DNA from: Kutzneria viridogrisea
Lineage (GTDB): Bacteria; Actinomycetota; Actinomycetes; Mycobacteriales; Pseudonocardiaceae
Assembly (NCBI GenBank): GCA_014138725.1
Contig: JACJID010000003.1
Span: 496,001-560,000 of the forward strand
DNA: 64,000 nucleotides
Direction: 5' to 3'
The translations under genes and the position numbers were made by a program. Positions 19,719-28,357 of this stretch are shown piece by piece; within the stretch, counting starts at the first letter, position 1, and each line of letters begins with the position of its first letter. The notes under the pieces are model-generated. The model searched no databases, was not told the origin of the DNA, and saw nothing but the letters and a program-made list of their open reading frames with translations.

Positions 19719-20445
19719 CTACCTGGCGGGCAGCAGTTCCCGCAAAAGGCTCCTCAGCTTGCCCCGAATGTCGTAGCACAGTCCAGCGACCATGGCGGCG
19801 CGGTCGGTGGTGCGGATCGCCGCGTGCACGCGGTTCCAGTGCGGGGTAGTCGTCCACAGTGGAGGGTCACCGAACTCGGCGAACGGCGCGTCGGCCTGCG
19901 CCCGGTCCTGTGCAGCGGTAGCGGGCCGAACAGGTCGGCCGGGTGGCGCACCACGGCCTCACGGGCCTGGTGGCCAGGCCGTTCTCCCTGCGCGCCAGTC
20001 CCGGGGCTCCAACTCGGTACCGGCCGCGACCAGGTCGGTGCGGGCCGCGTCGAACGCCCCGCGCAGCACCAGGTGCCGCTGCACCGCGATCAGCCGCTGG
20101 CCTGCGCTCCCAGGGCTCATCGCCAGCACGGCGGTGCGGGCGATGGGCAGCAGCGTGCCGTCCAGGTGCTCCAGGTCAGCGCGGAAGCCCTCGACCACTG
20201 CCCTGGGCACGTCCCCGGCCCGGACGGCCGGTCTGCTCGGCGGCCAGCTCCGCCAGTTGCGCGCGGTCCAGCGAGGCCAGGGGCCCGGCCAGTTCGCACA
20301 GCCCGCGCAGGTGCGCGTCGTCCACGATCATGGCGCCGGGACCGGCAGGTGCGCGGCTGTGGGCCACCAGCACACCCGCCGCGGGGTACTCGGCGCCCTG
20401 CGTTCAGGGCGCCGCGGGGTCGATGCCGGTCAACGAGGGTTGGCA
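19719..20445 (-). pseudogene. Frameshifted remnant of a hypothetical gene
   Basis: Coding-like minus-strand sequence is spread over several frames. Blocks recognisable as one protein are AGVLVAHSRAP (near 20370), VVEGFRADLEHLDGTLLP (near 20190), AVVRHPADLFGPLP (near 19940), APFAEFGDPPLW (near 19880) and a C-terminal LCYDIRGKLRSLLRELLPAR ending in TAG at 19721-19719. At least two frameshifts and one in-frame stop near 20407 separate the blocks. The family is not recognised. Sequencing error in this stretch is an alternative explanation. Confidence 0.6.
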
Positions 20446-20449
20446 GCGA

Positions 20450-21706
20450 TCACGGGCCACCCGCGCCCGGCGCTGTGGAGGACACCGACGGCGGTGCGGG
20501 CGGCGGGGTCGGGTTCAGGTACTGCTGCACCAGCCAGGCGCTGACGGCCACCAGCGCGGCGGTCACCAGGCCGATCGCGGCCCCGCGCTTGGTCATCGGG
20601 CGGCGGCGGGGGCGGCGGCGCACCGAGCCGCGCTGGGGCGCCTTGACCTCGGCCGGCGGGCGCTGCGGGGGCACGTCGATCGCCGGGCGGCTGTCCGGGT
20701 CGACGGTGGGGAACAGGATCACGGTCTCCTCAGAGGGGTCGGCCATGATCACAGTCTCGGCGATGCTCGATCCTGCCCGTTCGCGGGGCGGGGCCAAGGC
20801 GGCGATCGTGGCGGCGCCCACGGCGGTGATGGTCTCCGGTGCGCGGTCCACCAGCACCGGGACCCGCAGCCGCTCACCGAGCAGCGTGCGCACCAGCGGG
20901 ATGCGCGCCGAACCGCCGACCAGCACGACCGCGGTCAGCTCCTCGGGCGAGGTGCGGGCGGCGGCCAGGGCGCGTTCGGCCAGTTCAACGCCCCGGTCCA
21001 CGGTGGGCCGGATCGCGGCCTCGAAGTCGGCCCCGCTCACCGCCACGCCGGGATCGCGGCCCTCGGACAGGGCGTGCTTGGCGGCCACCGCAGCCACCCG
21101 CAGCTGGGCGAGTTGCTCACCGGACTCCCCGGCGAGAGCAGTGCTCTCGTCTGAGAGCAGGCCGATTACCGCCTCGTCCAGGGCTGAGCCCGCCAGGGCA
21201 TCGGAGCGGATCGGACGGCCCAGCACCTCGAACCGGGCACCGCCGGTGCCGCGCAGCACGGTGGCGGTCAGCTTGCCGCCGCCGATGTCGTGCACGAGCA
21301 GCCGGGCCGCCGAGTCCAGCCGGTGCCAGGTCGCCGTGCCCGCCACAGCAGCCAGCGGTTCGGGCACCAGCACGGGCGCGAGCAGTCCGAGTTCGCGCAG
21401 CGCCCGGTGCACCAGATCAATTCGATAAGGTCCCCACTGGATCGGGTGAGTGACTGCCACCCGTTCGGGCAAACCTTGTTCACTCTCTGCAACTTTCTGG
21501 ACGGTCCGAAGCACAAGGTGTGCCACCGCCTCCTGCCCGGGCAGCGCCGCATCGCCCGCGGCGAACAGCCCACGATCCCCCGCGATGCCCAGTCCCAAGG
21601 GCTTGGCTGGCGACCAAACAACCCCATCGCGCCTGGTGAGGGCCACAGCGGTGGCACTGGCACCGATGTCGATCCCCAACGCGTAAGACCCGGCCGAACG
21701 CGACAT
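20450..21706 (-). CDS. Hsp70-like ATPase with C-terminal membrane segment
   Basis: The protein has 418 residues. The actin-type ATPase fold is present: phosphate-1 YALGIDIGAS near the N terminus, phosphate-2 LLVHDIGGGKL (about 138-148) and adenosine motif AVVLVGGSARIP (about 259-270). There is no substrate-binding domain of DnaK. Instead an acidic/proline linker leads to a basic cluster (RRRPRRRP) and one membrane segment (GAAIGLVTAALVAVSAWLV) with a short Pro/Ser tail outside. This is a known actinobacterial Hsp70-like type of uncertain function, not a housekeeping chaperone. ATG start. Confidence 0.82.
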   Translation of the reverse strand: MSRSAGSYALGIDIGASATAVALTRRDGVVWSPAKPLGLGIAGDRGLFAAGDAALPGQEAVAHLVLRTVQKVAESEQGLPERVAVTHPIQWGPYRIDLVHRALRELGLLAPVLVPEPLAAVAGTATWHRLDSAARLLVHDIGGGKLTATVLRGTGGARFEVLGRPIRSDALAGSALDEAVIGLLSDESTALAGESGEQLAQLRVAAVAAKHALSEGRDPGVAVSGADFEAAIRPTVDRGVELAERALAAARTSPEELTAVVLVGGSARIPLVRTLLGERLRVPVLVDRAPETITAVGAATIAALAPPRERAGSSIAETVIMADPSEETVILFPTVDPDSRPAIDVPPQRPPAEVKAPQRGSVRRRPRRRPMTKRGAAIGLVTAALVAVSAWLVQQYLNPTPPPAPPSVSSTAPGAGGP

Positions 21707-22119
21707 GTCTGCAAGCTAACCCATTCGTGCAGCCTTGTCCCCAGGTGGGTCAGGCTCCGCTTTACCGGCAGCAACGATTACTTGATCAAGTCGCTGCGTC
21801 ACGAGGTGCCGCCACCGAGCAGCTCCAGCTGACCGGCGCCGTGCGCGAGGACCCGCCCACGGCGGTGCCCCGGCAGATGCGGCACGGCCAGGACACCCGA
21901 CGTAAACGGACTGCGGTCCACACAGACCGCGAGCACCCTGGTCGACCGCCGACGCCGTGCTGTACCTGATCGGTCAGATCAACGAGCAGGACCCGCGGCT
22001 GCTGTGGCCCCCGCTCGGGGCTGCTGGCGGTTCAACCGCGCGGTTGAGGGTTTGCCGCCGACGGCCCTGCTCAGGTGAGCAGGAGTTTCCGGGCTTGGTT
22101 CAATGAAAGCCTTGTTTAC
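21707..22119. other. Gene-poor interval with a palindrome and a possible gene fragment
   Basis: No convincing complete gene is seen. A perfect 16-base palindrome TCAACCGCGCGGTTGA lies at 22032-22047, 73 bases before the likely MFS start, and could be an operator. A coding-like plus-strand fragment around 21950-22015 (reading AVLYLIGQINEQDPRLL) has no plausible start and may be debris of a lost gene. Confidence 0.45.
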
Positions 22120-23442
22120 ATGAGCTTTTCTGACACGAGGACGCGCGGGGCCTTGGTCGTGATGGCGGGCGGGGTGCTCGTCGGCGCGGTCAACATCTAC
22201 CTGGCGTCGAGCTTGCTGCCAACCGCCGTGGCCGAGATCGGCGGCGCGGACTTCTACGCGTGGAGCATGACGGTCTACCTCGTCGCCATGGTGGTCGCGA
22301 CGATGCTCGTGGGCCAGGCCCTGTCCCGGTTCAGCAACCTCGGCGCCTACCTGCTCGGCTTCGCGACGTTCGCGGTGGGGTCGCTGGCCTGCGCGGCGAG
22401 CCCGGCGATGCCGGTGCTACTGCTCGGGCGCTGTGTCCAGGGTCTTGGTGCGGGTTTGTTGTCCGGCTTGGGTTTCGCCGTTGTCCACACTGCACTGCCG
22501 CAGCAGCTGTGGGCCCGGGGCAACGCGCTGATCTCCGCGATGTACGGGGTCGGCAACTTCCTCGGGCCCGCGCTGGGCGGCCTGTTCGCCCAGTGCGGGT
22601 CCTGGCGCCTGGCGTTCGTGGTGATGGCCATGGCCGCGGCGGCGTGCGGTGCGGCCGTTCCCCGTGTGCTGCCGCGCACCGAGCGGACCCGGACGCAGGC
22701 ACCGGTCCCCGCCGTGTCGCTCACGCTGGCCGTCGCCGCAACGGCAGCCGTCAGCGTGGCGGGAGTTCTTCCTGGTACGGCAACAAAAGCAGTCAGCATC
22801 GCGGCGGCCTTGCTGCTGGTTCTCGGATTCCTCGCCCAGGAGCGGCGCAGCGAGGTGCGGGTCTTCCCCGCCGCGACGTACCAGGCGGGGTCCCCGCTGA
22901 AGTGGATCTACCTGACGATCGGGCTGCTGGCCTTCGGTGTGGCGGTCGAGTCCTTCGTGCCGCTGTTCGGACAACGGCTCGGCGGCCTGCCCCCACTCGC
23001 GGCCGGCTTCTTCGGCGCGGCGGTCTCACTGGGCTGGTCCGCGACCCAGGTGCTCAGCTCCACCGCGGTGCAGGCGCGGACCGTGCGTCGGCTGCGCGCC
23101 GTAGGGCCAGTGTTGCTCGCGCTCGGATTCCTCCTCCAGGGCTTGGTTCAACGCGAGAACGCACCGATCTGGCTGGTGCTGCTCTGGGTTCCGGTGCTGC
23201 TCCTGGCCGGGTCGGGCATCGGTGTCGCCTACCCGCACCTGTCCGTGGCCGCGATGGCGGAGGGCGAGCAGGCCGCCGCCGCGATCGCGACCGTCACGAC
23301 GACCTCGACCGCGTTCGGCACGGCCGTCGCCGGTGTCCTGGTCAACCTGGGCGGGGACTCGGTGCTCGACTCGGCGCGCTGGCTGCTGTTCGGGTTCGCG
23401 GTCATCACCGCCACCGGGGTGCTCGTCCAACGCCGGGTGTGA
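22120..23442 (+). CDS. MFS transporter
   Basis: This 440-residue protein (start ATG 22120; an in-frame GTG at 22075 would add 15 residues) has about twelve membrane segments. The family features include a polar loop after TM2, a GRCVQGLGAGLLSG segment in TM4 and the antiporter motif GNFLGPALGGLF in TM5. Overall it is of the drug:H+ antiporter type. No Shine-Dalgarno precedes either start, so the start is uncertain; ATG 22120 fits the usual position of TM1. The palindrome at 22032-22047 is a candidate operator. Substrate unknown. Confidence 0.82.
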   Translation: MSFSDTRTRGALVVMAGGVLVGAVNIYLASSLLPTAVAEIGGADFYAWSMTVYLVAMVVATMLVGQALSRFSNLGAYLLGFATFAVGSLACAASPAMPVLLLGRCVQGLGAGLLSGLGFAVVHTALPQQLWARGNALISAMYGVGNFLGPALGGLFAQCGSWRLAFVVMAMAAAACGAAVPRVLPRTERTRTQAPVPAVSLTLAVAATAAVSVAGVLPGTATKAVSIAAALLLVLGFLAQERRSEVRVFPAATYQAGSPLKWIYLTIGLLAFGVAVESFVPLFGQRLGGLPPLAAGFFGAAVSLGWSATQVLSSTAVQARTVRRLRAVGPVLLALGFLLQGLVQRENAPIWLVLLWVPVLLLAGSGIGVAYPHLSVAAMAEGEQAAAAIATVTTTSTAFGTAVAGVLVNLGGDSVLDSARWLLFGFAVITATGVLVQRRV

Positions 23443-23515
23443 GCCACTTGTCGGAGGTCGTTCGCGTCCGTACGATCGGCGAGGTCGTGTGGACCCGAAC
23501 GACGGGAGCACCACC

Positions 23516-24940
23516 GTGGCAACTAGTCCCACCACCGCGCGGACCTCCGGTCTGGGCGTAGCGCACGTCGTCTTCTTCGTCATCGCCGCCTCCGCACCGC
23601 TGACCGTGGCCGCGGGCGGCATCCCGCAGACCTTCGGCGTCACGGCCACACTGGGCGTGCCACTACTGTTCCTGGTGCTGGCAAGCCTGTTGGCCGTGTT
23701 CAGCGCGGGCTACGCGGCGATGAGCAGGCGGATCGTCGGCGCGGGCGCCTTCTACTCCTACGTCTGCCACGGACTTGGCCGCACTGCCGGAGTGGGCGCC
23801 GCGTTCGTCGCACTGCTGTCCTACAACACGATGCAGATCGGCATCTACGGCCTGTTCGGCTTCACCACCGCAGACCTGCTGGAGCGCAGACTGGGGCTGG
23901 CAGTGCCGTGGTGGGCGCTGGTGCTGGGCTGCGTGCTGCTGGTGGGCGTGCTGGGTTACCTGCGGGTCGACCTCAACGCGAAGGTGCTGGCCGTGTTGCT
24001 GGCGCTGGAGTCGGCGACGGTGCTGGTGTTCGACCTGAGCCAGTTCGCGGCGGCCCCACAACCGGTGTCGCTGGCACCGCTCAGCTGGAGCGCGCTGACC
24101 GGGGGCTCGCTCGGCGCCGCGGCCTGCTTCACGATGGGCGCCTTCACCGGGTTCGAGTCGGCCGCGATCTACGGCGAGGAGTGCCGCGACCCGCGCCGCA
24201 CCGTGGCCCGTGCGACCTACGCGGCGGTGGGCCTGATCGGGGTGTTCTACTGCCTCACGGCCTGGGCGATGATCTCCGGTACGGGCATGGGCGCGATCGT
24301 GGACCGGGCTCGCGCGGAGGGCCCCTCGCTGGTGTTCACCCTCGCCGAGCACACCCTGGGCGGGCCGTTCGCCGACCTCGCGCAGGTCTTCCTGGTGACC
24401 AGCCTGTTCGCCGCCCTGCTGTCGTTCCACAACGCGGTGGCGCGCTACTTCTTCGCGCTGGGCAGGGAAGGCGTGCTGCCGGTGGCACTGGGCCGGACCC
24501 ACACCAGGCACGGGTCCCCGCACGTGGGCTCGCTGACCCAGACCGCGCTCGCGGCGGTCGTCGTGCTGGTGTTCGCCTTGCTGGGCAAGGACCCGGTGGC
24601 CACCCTGTTCACCTGGTTCACCAACATCGGCGCGCTGGGCGTGCTTCTGCTGCTCGCGGTGACCTCGGTCGCGGTGCTCGCGTTCTTCAGACGGGGCGGT
24701 GCCGACGGGGAGAGCCGTTGGCACCGGGCGGTCGCCCCCGCGATCTCGGCCGTGGCACTGGCCGCGGTGTTCGTCACGGCAGTGGTCAACTTCGACGCGC
24801 TGCTCGGCTCCGACAGCACCTCGGCGCTGCGCTGGGTCCTGCCCGCACTGGTGGGGCTGGCGGCGGTCGGCGGGGTCGGGTACGGCTGGTACCTGAGGCT
24901 GCGGCGCCCGGCGGTGCACGACCGGATCGGCAGGGGATGA
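23516..24940 (+). CDS. APC-family amino-acid/polyamine permease
   Basis: This 474-residue protein from GTG 23516 has a GGGAG site seven bases upstream. It has about twelve membrane segments. TM1 contains AASAPLTVAAGGIPQ, and TM6 contains FTGFESAAIYGEE, both typical of APC permeases with the unwound Gly-containing helices. Probable role is proton-coupled uptake of an amino acid or amine. The stop is three bases before the P450 start, so the two genes are probably co-transcribed, possibly linking substrate import with oxidation. Confidence 0.85.
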   Translation: MATSPTTARTSGLGVAHVVFFVIAASAPLTVAAGGIPQTFGVTATLGVPLLFLVLASLLAVFSAGYAAMSRRIVGAGAFYSYVCHGLGRTAGVGAAFVALLSYNTMQIGIYGLFGFTTADLLERRLGLAVPWWALVLGCVLLVGVLGYLRVDLNAKVLAVLLALESATVLVFDLSQFAAAPQPVSLAPLSWSALTGGSLGAAACFTMGAFTGFESAAIYGEECRDPRRTVARATYAAVGLIGVFYCLTAWAMISGTGMGAIVDRARAEGPSLVFTLAEHTLGGPFADLAQVFLVTSLFAALLSFHNAVARYFFALGREGVLPVALGRTHTRHGSPHVGSLTQTALAAVVVLVFALLGKDPVATLFTWFTNIGALGVLLLLAVTSVAVLAFFRRGGADGESRWHRAVAPAISAVALAAVFVTAVVNFDALLGSDSTSALRWVLPALVGLAAVGGVGYGWYLRLRRPAVHDRIGRG

Positions 24941-24943
24941 CGC

Positions 24944-26140
24944 GTGGAGCTGGCGGAGATCGACCTGACGGACCTGGACCGGTTCACCGACGGGGACACG
25001 CCGTGGCGAATGTTCGAGGTGCTGCGCGGGCAGGCACCCGTGCACTGGCAACCCGAACCCGCGCCGAACAGCGGGTTCTGGGCGGTGACCCGGCACGAGG
25101 ACATCCTCACCGTGGAGCGGGACCCCGAGACCTACACCTCGGAGCAGTTCGTCAACCTGGAGGAGGTCGACCAGGAGCAGATCGCGCGGCGCAGGTCCAT
25201 GCTGGAGACCGACGGCTCCGACCACACCGCGCTGCGCAAGATGCTGATGCGCGAGTTCACGCCGAAAGCCGTCGCCGCGTACGAGAGCTTCCTGCGCGGG
25301 CTGACCACGCGCACCCTGGACGCCGCCCTGCCACTGGGCACGTTCGACTTCGTCCGCGAGATCGCCGCCGACTTCCCGATCTCGGTGCTGACCCGCATGC
25401 TGGGCGTGCCCGCCGAGGACAGTCCCCAGCTGATCGACTGGGGCAACCGGATCATCACCAGCGAGGGCAGCGACGAGCGGCACCGGGACCTGCCCTTCCG
25501 CAGCCCGGCCGCACTGGAGGTCTTCGACTACGGCAGGCGGCTGGCCGCGCTGCGCCGTGGCGGCACCGGCACCGACCTGGTCAGCAAGCTGGCCAACGCC
25601 GGGCTGTCCCCCACCGAGTTCGACACGAACTTCCTGCTGCTCGTGGTCGCGGGCAACGAGACCACCCGGCACGCCATCTCCCACGCCCTGCTCGCGCTGA
25701 TCCACAACCCCGAGCAGTTCCGGCTGCTGCGCGAGGACCCGTCCCTGCTGCCGGGCGCGGTCGAGGAGTTCCTGCGCTGGTCCTCACCGATCTACCACTT
25801 CCGCCGCACGGCGACACGCGAGGTCGAACTGGGCGGTCAGCGGATCCGCGCCGGGGACAAGGTGGTGCTCTGGTTCGCCTCCGGCAACCGCGACGAGTCG
25901 GTGTTCGAGGACGCGGCCGCGTTCGACGTGACCCGGACCCCGAACAACCACGTCACCTTCGGCCGCGGCGGCCCGCACTTCTGCCTCGGCTACGCCCTGG
26001 CCCGCCTGGAACTGCGCGTGCTGTTCGAGGAGCTGCTGAGTCGTGTGCGGGCAGTGGAACTGGTGGGTGGGGTGCAGCGGGTGAGGTCCAACTTCGTGAA
26101 CGGGATCAGGGAAATGCGGGTGAGGGTTCGGGGGGTGTGA
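24944..26140 (+). CDS. Cytochrome P450 (CYP124/125/142-like)
   Basis: The protein has 398 residues. The I-helix AGNETTR, the K-helix ExxR (EEFLRW) and the heme loop TFGRGGPHFCLG (heme ligand Cys347) are all intact. The C-terminal RVRSNFVNGIREM resembles the end of actinobacterial CYP124/125/142 enzymes, which hydroxylate sterol or lipid side-chain termini. Substrate is not determined by this. The GTG start has AGGGGA upstream, overlapping the end of the APC permease gene. No ferredoxin gene is adjacent, so redox partners must be supplied elsewhere. Confidence 0.9.
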   Translation: MELAEIDLTDLDRFTDGDTPWRMFEVLRGQAPVHWQPEPAPNSGFWAVTRHEDILTVERDPETYTSEQFVNLEEVDQEQIARRRSMLETDGSDHTALRKMLMREFTPKAVAAYESFLRGLTTRTLDAALPLGTFDFVREIAADFPISVLTRMLGVPAEDSPQLIDWGNRIITSEGSDERHRDLPFRSPAALEVFDYGRRLAALRRGGTGTDLVSKLANAGLSPTEFDTNFLLLVVAGNETTRHAISHALLALIHNPEQFRLLREDPSLLPGAVEEFLRWSSPIYHFRRTATREVELGGQRIRAGDKVVLWFASGNRDESVFEDAAAFDVTRTPNNHVTFGRGGPHFCLGYALARLELRVLFEELLSRVRAVELVGGVQRVRSNFVNGIREMRVRVRGV

Positions 26141-26218
26141 GGGGGTGAGGAGGGACGGGGTGCTACGGGGTGCAGTGGTGTGACGGGGTGCGGCGGGGCT
26201 GGGGGTGAGGGTCGGCGC

Positions 26219-26374
26219 GTGTCGGCGGTGGCGGGGTGGTGTGTCGGACGTTTGGGGTCGGTGTGTCGGCGTGTGCGGGGTGGTGTGTCGGGCGTACGGG
26301 GTCGGCGCGTGTCGGCGTTTACGAGCCGGTGTGTCGGACGTTTGGGGACGGTGTGTTTGCGGTTGTGGTGTGGT
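26219..26374. repeat. 22-bp tandem array, about seven units
   Basis: Units starting GTGTCGG occur at 26219, 26241, 26263, 26285, 26309 and 26331, with a degenerate unit at 26353. Spacing is 22 bases except one of 24. The unit ends vary between GTCGGT and GGTGGT. There are no unique spacers between units. Confidence 0.85.
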
Positions 26375-26477
26375 TTCTCGGTTGGTGGGATGCGGGGGCG
26401 GGGTACGGGTGTGGCGGGGCTGGGGGCGTGGGTTGGTTTGGTGCGGGTCCCTCGCGGCGGCCTTGGATCGGGGTTTC

Positions 26478-26499
26478 CGGGGCATGGAGGGATGCCCCG
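26478..26499. repeat. Short hairpin between the two tandem arrays
   Basis: CGGGGCAT (26478-26485) pairs perfectly with ATGCCCCG (26492-26499) around GGAGGG. It may be a terminator for the P450 transcript, although it is over 300 bases from the stop codon. Confidence 0.45.
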
Positions 26500-26625
26500 A
26501 TTCGCCGACGAGCGTATGGCCGCCGCTACTCACACAAAACCAACCCGGTTGAGGTTGGTGCATAGGGGGTTGGGTGGTGCGGGTCGGAGGGTGAGGTGCG
26601 GGCGTGGTGGCGCTTGTGATGGGGC

Positions 26626-27160
26626 GAGTCCCGGTTTGGGGAGGGTGGGTTCCAGTCTGAGGTGTGTGAGTCCCGCTGTGTGGAGTGTGAGTCCCGCTCT
26701 GGGTAGGGCGAGTCCCGGCCTCTGGTGTGTGAGGCCCGGCCGCCGGTGGGCCGAGTTCCGCTGCCTGGGGTGCGATTCCCGCTCTGGGCAGGGCGAGTCC
26801 CGGCCTGGGGAGGGTGAGTCCTGCTCGGCGGAGAGTGAGTCCCGGTTTGGAGAGCGCGAGTCCCGGCTTCCGGTGTGTGGGTCCCGCTGTCCGGAGCGTG
26901 AGTCCCGGTCTGAGGAGCACGAGTCCCGCTCTGGTGAACGAGAGTCCCGGCTTGGGGAGGGCAAGTCCCGGCCTAGGGGGCATGAGTCCCGCTGCCTGGG
27001 GCGCGAGTCCTGGCTTGGTGAGCGGGTGTCCCGCTATGGGGGAGTGCGAGTCCCGCTCTGGGGTGTGTGAGTCCCGCTTGGGGGAGCACGAGTTCCGCTG
27101 TCTGGAGGGCGAGTCCCGGTTTGGGGTGTGTGAGTCCCGCTGTGTGGTGAGGGTGTGTCG
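26626..27160. repeat. 21-bp tandem array, about 26 degenerate units
   Basis: The 8-base core GAGTCCCG (and close variants such as GAGTTCCG, GGGTCCCG and GTGTCCCG) recurs at 26626, 26647, 26668, 26689, 26710, 26731 and onward to 27132. Spacing is 21 bases, with two steps of 22 (26731 to 26753, 27026 to 27048). The remaining 13 bases are degenerate, commonly GCTCTGGG or GCCTGGGG then a purine/GTG tail. The last, decayed unit ends about 80 bases before the HNH gene start. Confidence 0.9.
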
Positions 27161-27238
27161 GGTTTGGGTTGGTCACCCACATGGGTAGCCATTGGTGGGC
27201 AACGGTTTTGTGGTGAATTGGGGAGTAGAATTGTTGGT

Positions 27239-28354
27239 ATGACAGCATTCGTGGACGCTCGACCCGCCGCAGGGTTGTGGCGGTTGGGGGACGCGGAGCT
27301 GTTGGGCGAGTTGCAGGACGCGGAAGTGGTTCTGCGGCAAGCGTATGCGTGGGTGTTGGGGTTGGTCGCGGAGGCGGATGCGCGGGGTGTGGCGGAGCGG
27401 GTGGGGTATCCGAGCCTGGCAGAGTTGCTGCGCGGTGTGCTCTGCGTGAGCAAGAAGGAAGCCAGACAGCGGATCGCGCACGCGGGGGTTCCGGTGGCAG
27501 TTCCACTGGAGCCGGAGCAGTTGTCGGTGATCAACCGGGTGCTACGGGAGTTGCCGCCACACATCGGTGCGGCCGACCGGGAGCAGGCTGTCGAGGTCCT
27601 GGCAGCAGCGGCCCAGACGCTGGACGCCTCCAACCTGGTGCCACTGGGCCGGGAGATCGTCAACCGGCTGGACCCCGACGGGGCGCTACCGAGTGAGGAC
27701 GAACTCGCCCATCCCCGACGGGAGTTCCGTTACGACACACGGCGGGACGGATCAGTACGGTTCCACGGGTGCCTGGACGCGGAGACCGGCGCCCTGCTGG
27801 AGGCCATCCTCAGCCCGCTGGCGAAACCACACGACGCCCACGACACACGCACCCTGCCCGAACGGCAAGGGGACGCGTTCGCGGAACTACTGGAAACCAG
27901 CACCACGCCGACCGAAGGCGGGGAACGGCCCCACATCGCGGTGACCATCCCGCTGACAACACTCCAGAACGGGCTCGGCACCACCGAACTCTCCCCATCA
28001 GCGATCCGCAGGCTCGCCTGTGACGCGAAGGTCCTCCCAGTGATACTGGGCAGCAACTCCGAACCGCTCGACATCGGGCGGATCAGCTACACCGTGCCGT
28101 CCCACCTCCGACGAGCACTGATCGTCAGGGACCAGCACTGCGCATTCCCAGGGTGCAGGCGACGGCCGAGCAGTTGCCATGCACACCACATCATCCACTG
28201 GGTGGACGGAGGAGTGACGGCGCTGGCCAACCTGGTGCTGCTGTGCGGGATGCACCACCGACTGATCCACCACAGTGGCTGGACAGTGCGGATCGTCAAC
28301 GGCAGGCCGGAGTTCACCCCGCCGAGCTGGCTCAGGCGAAGGCGAAAACGGTAG
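27239..28354 (+). CDS. DUF222 protein with C-terminal HNH endonuclease domain
   Basis: The protein has 371 residues. An N-terminal helical DUF222 region (about 10-250) as in mycobacterial 13E12-type repeat proteins is followed by an intact HNH nuclease domain with zinc-type cysteines (CAFPGC, LCGMHH), the catalytic core HAHHIIHW and the GG.T...NL spacing (about 295-350). The ATG at 27239 has GGGGAG 13 bases upstream. This family is multicopy and often near repeats or mobile DNA in actinobacteria; its biological role is not established. It lies directly downstream of the 21-bp array. Confidence 0.88.
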   Translation: MTAFVDARPAAGLWRLGDAELLGELQDAEVVLRQAYAWVLGLVAEADARGVAERVGYPSLAELLRGVLCVSKKEARQRIAHAGVPVAVPLEPEQLSVINRVLRELPPHIGAADREQAVEVLAAAAQTLDASNLVPLGREIVNRLDPDGALPSEDELAHPRREFRYDTRRDGSVRFHGCLDAETGALLEAILSPLAKPHDAHDTRTLPERQGDAFAELLETSTTPTEGGERPHIAVTIPLTTLQNGLGTTELSPSAIRRLACDAKVLPVILGSNSEPLDIGRISYTVPSHLRRALIVRDQHCAFPGCRRRPSSCHAHHIIHWVDGGVTALANLVLLCGMHHRLIHHSGWTVRIVNGRPEFTPPSWLRRRRKR

Positions 28355-28357
28355 GCG

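Larger units (their letters stand above)
26141..27238. other. Non-coding repeat-rich interval of 1.1 kb
   Basis: The interval between the P450 and HNH genes holds two tandem arrays with different periods (listed separately) and a G-rich, T-rich plus strand. Between the arrays, about 26376-26625, is a unique stretch with a hairpin (CGGGGCAT 26478-26485 paired with 26492-26499). Open frames across the interval encode only heptad-like Arg/Ser/Glu repeats that arise from the 21-base period, and none has a credible start. Confidence 0.7.

Noticed and set aside
26180-27070. A 296-residue protein with Arg/Ser/Glu heptads
   Set aside because: The heptads arise because the DNA repeat period (21) is a multiple of three. 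Other frames across the array are open too, and there is no credible start or homology-like region.
26626-27160. CRISPR array
   Set aside because: Units directly abut with a 21-base period, there are no unique spacers of 30-40 bases, and no cas gene is in the window.
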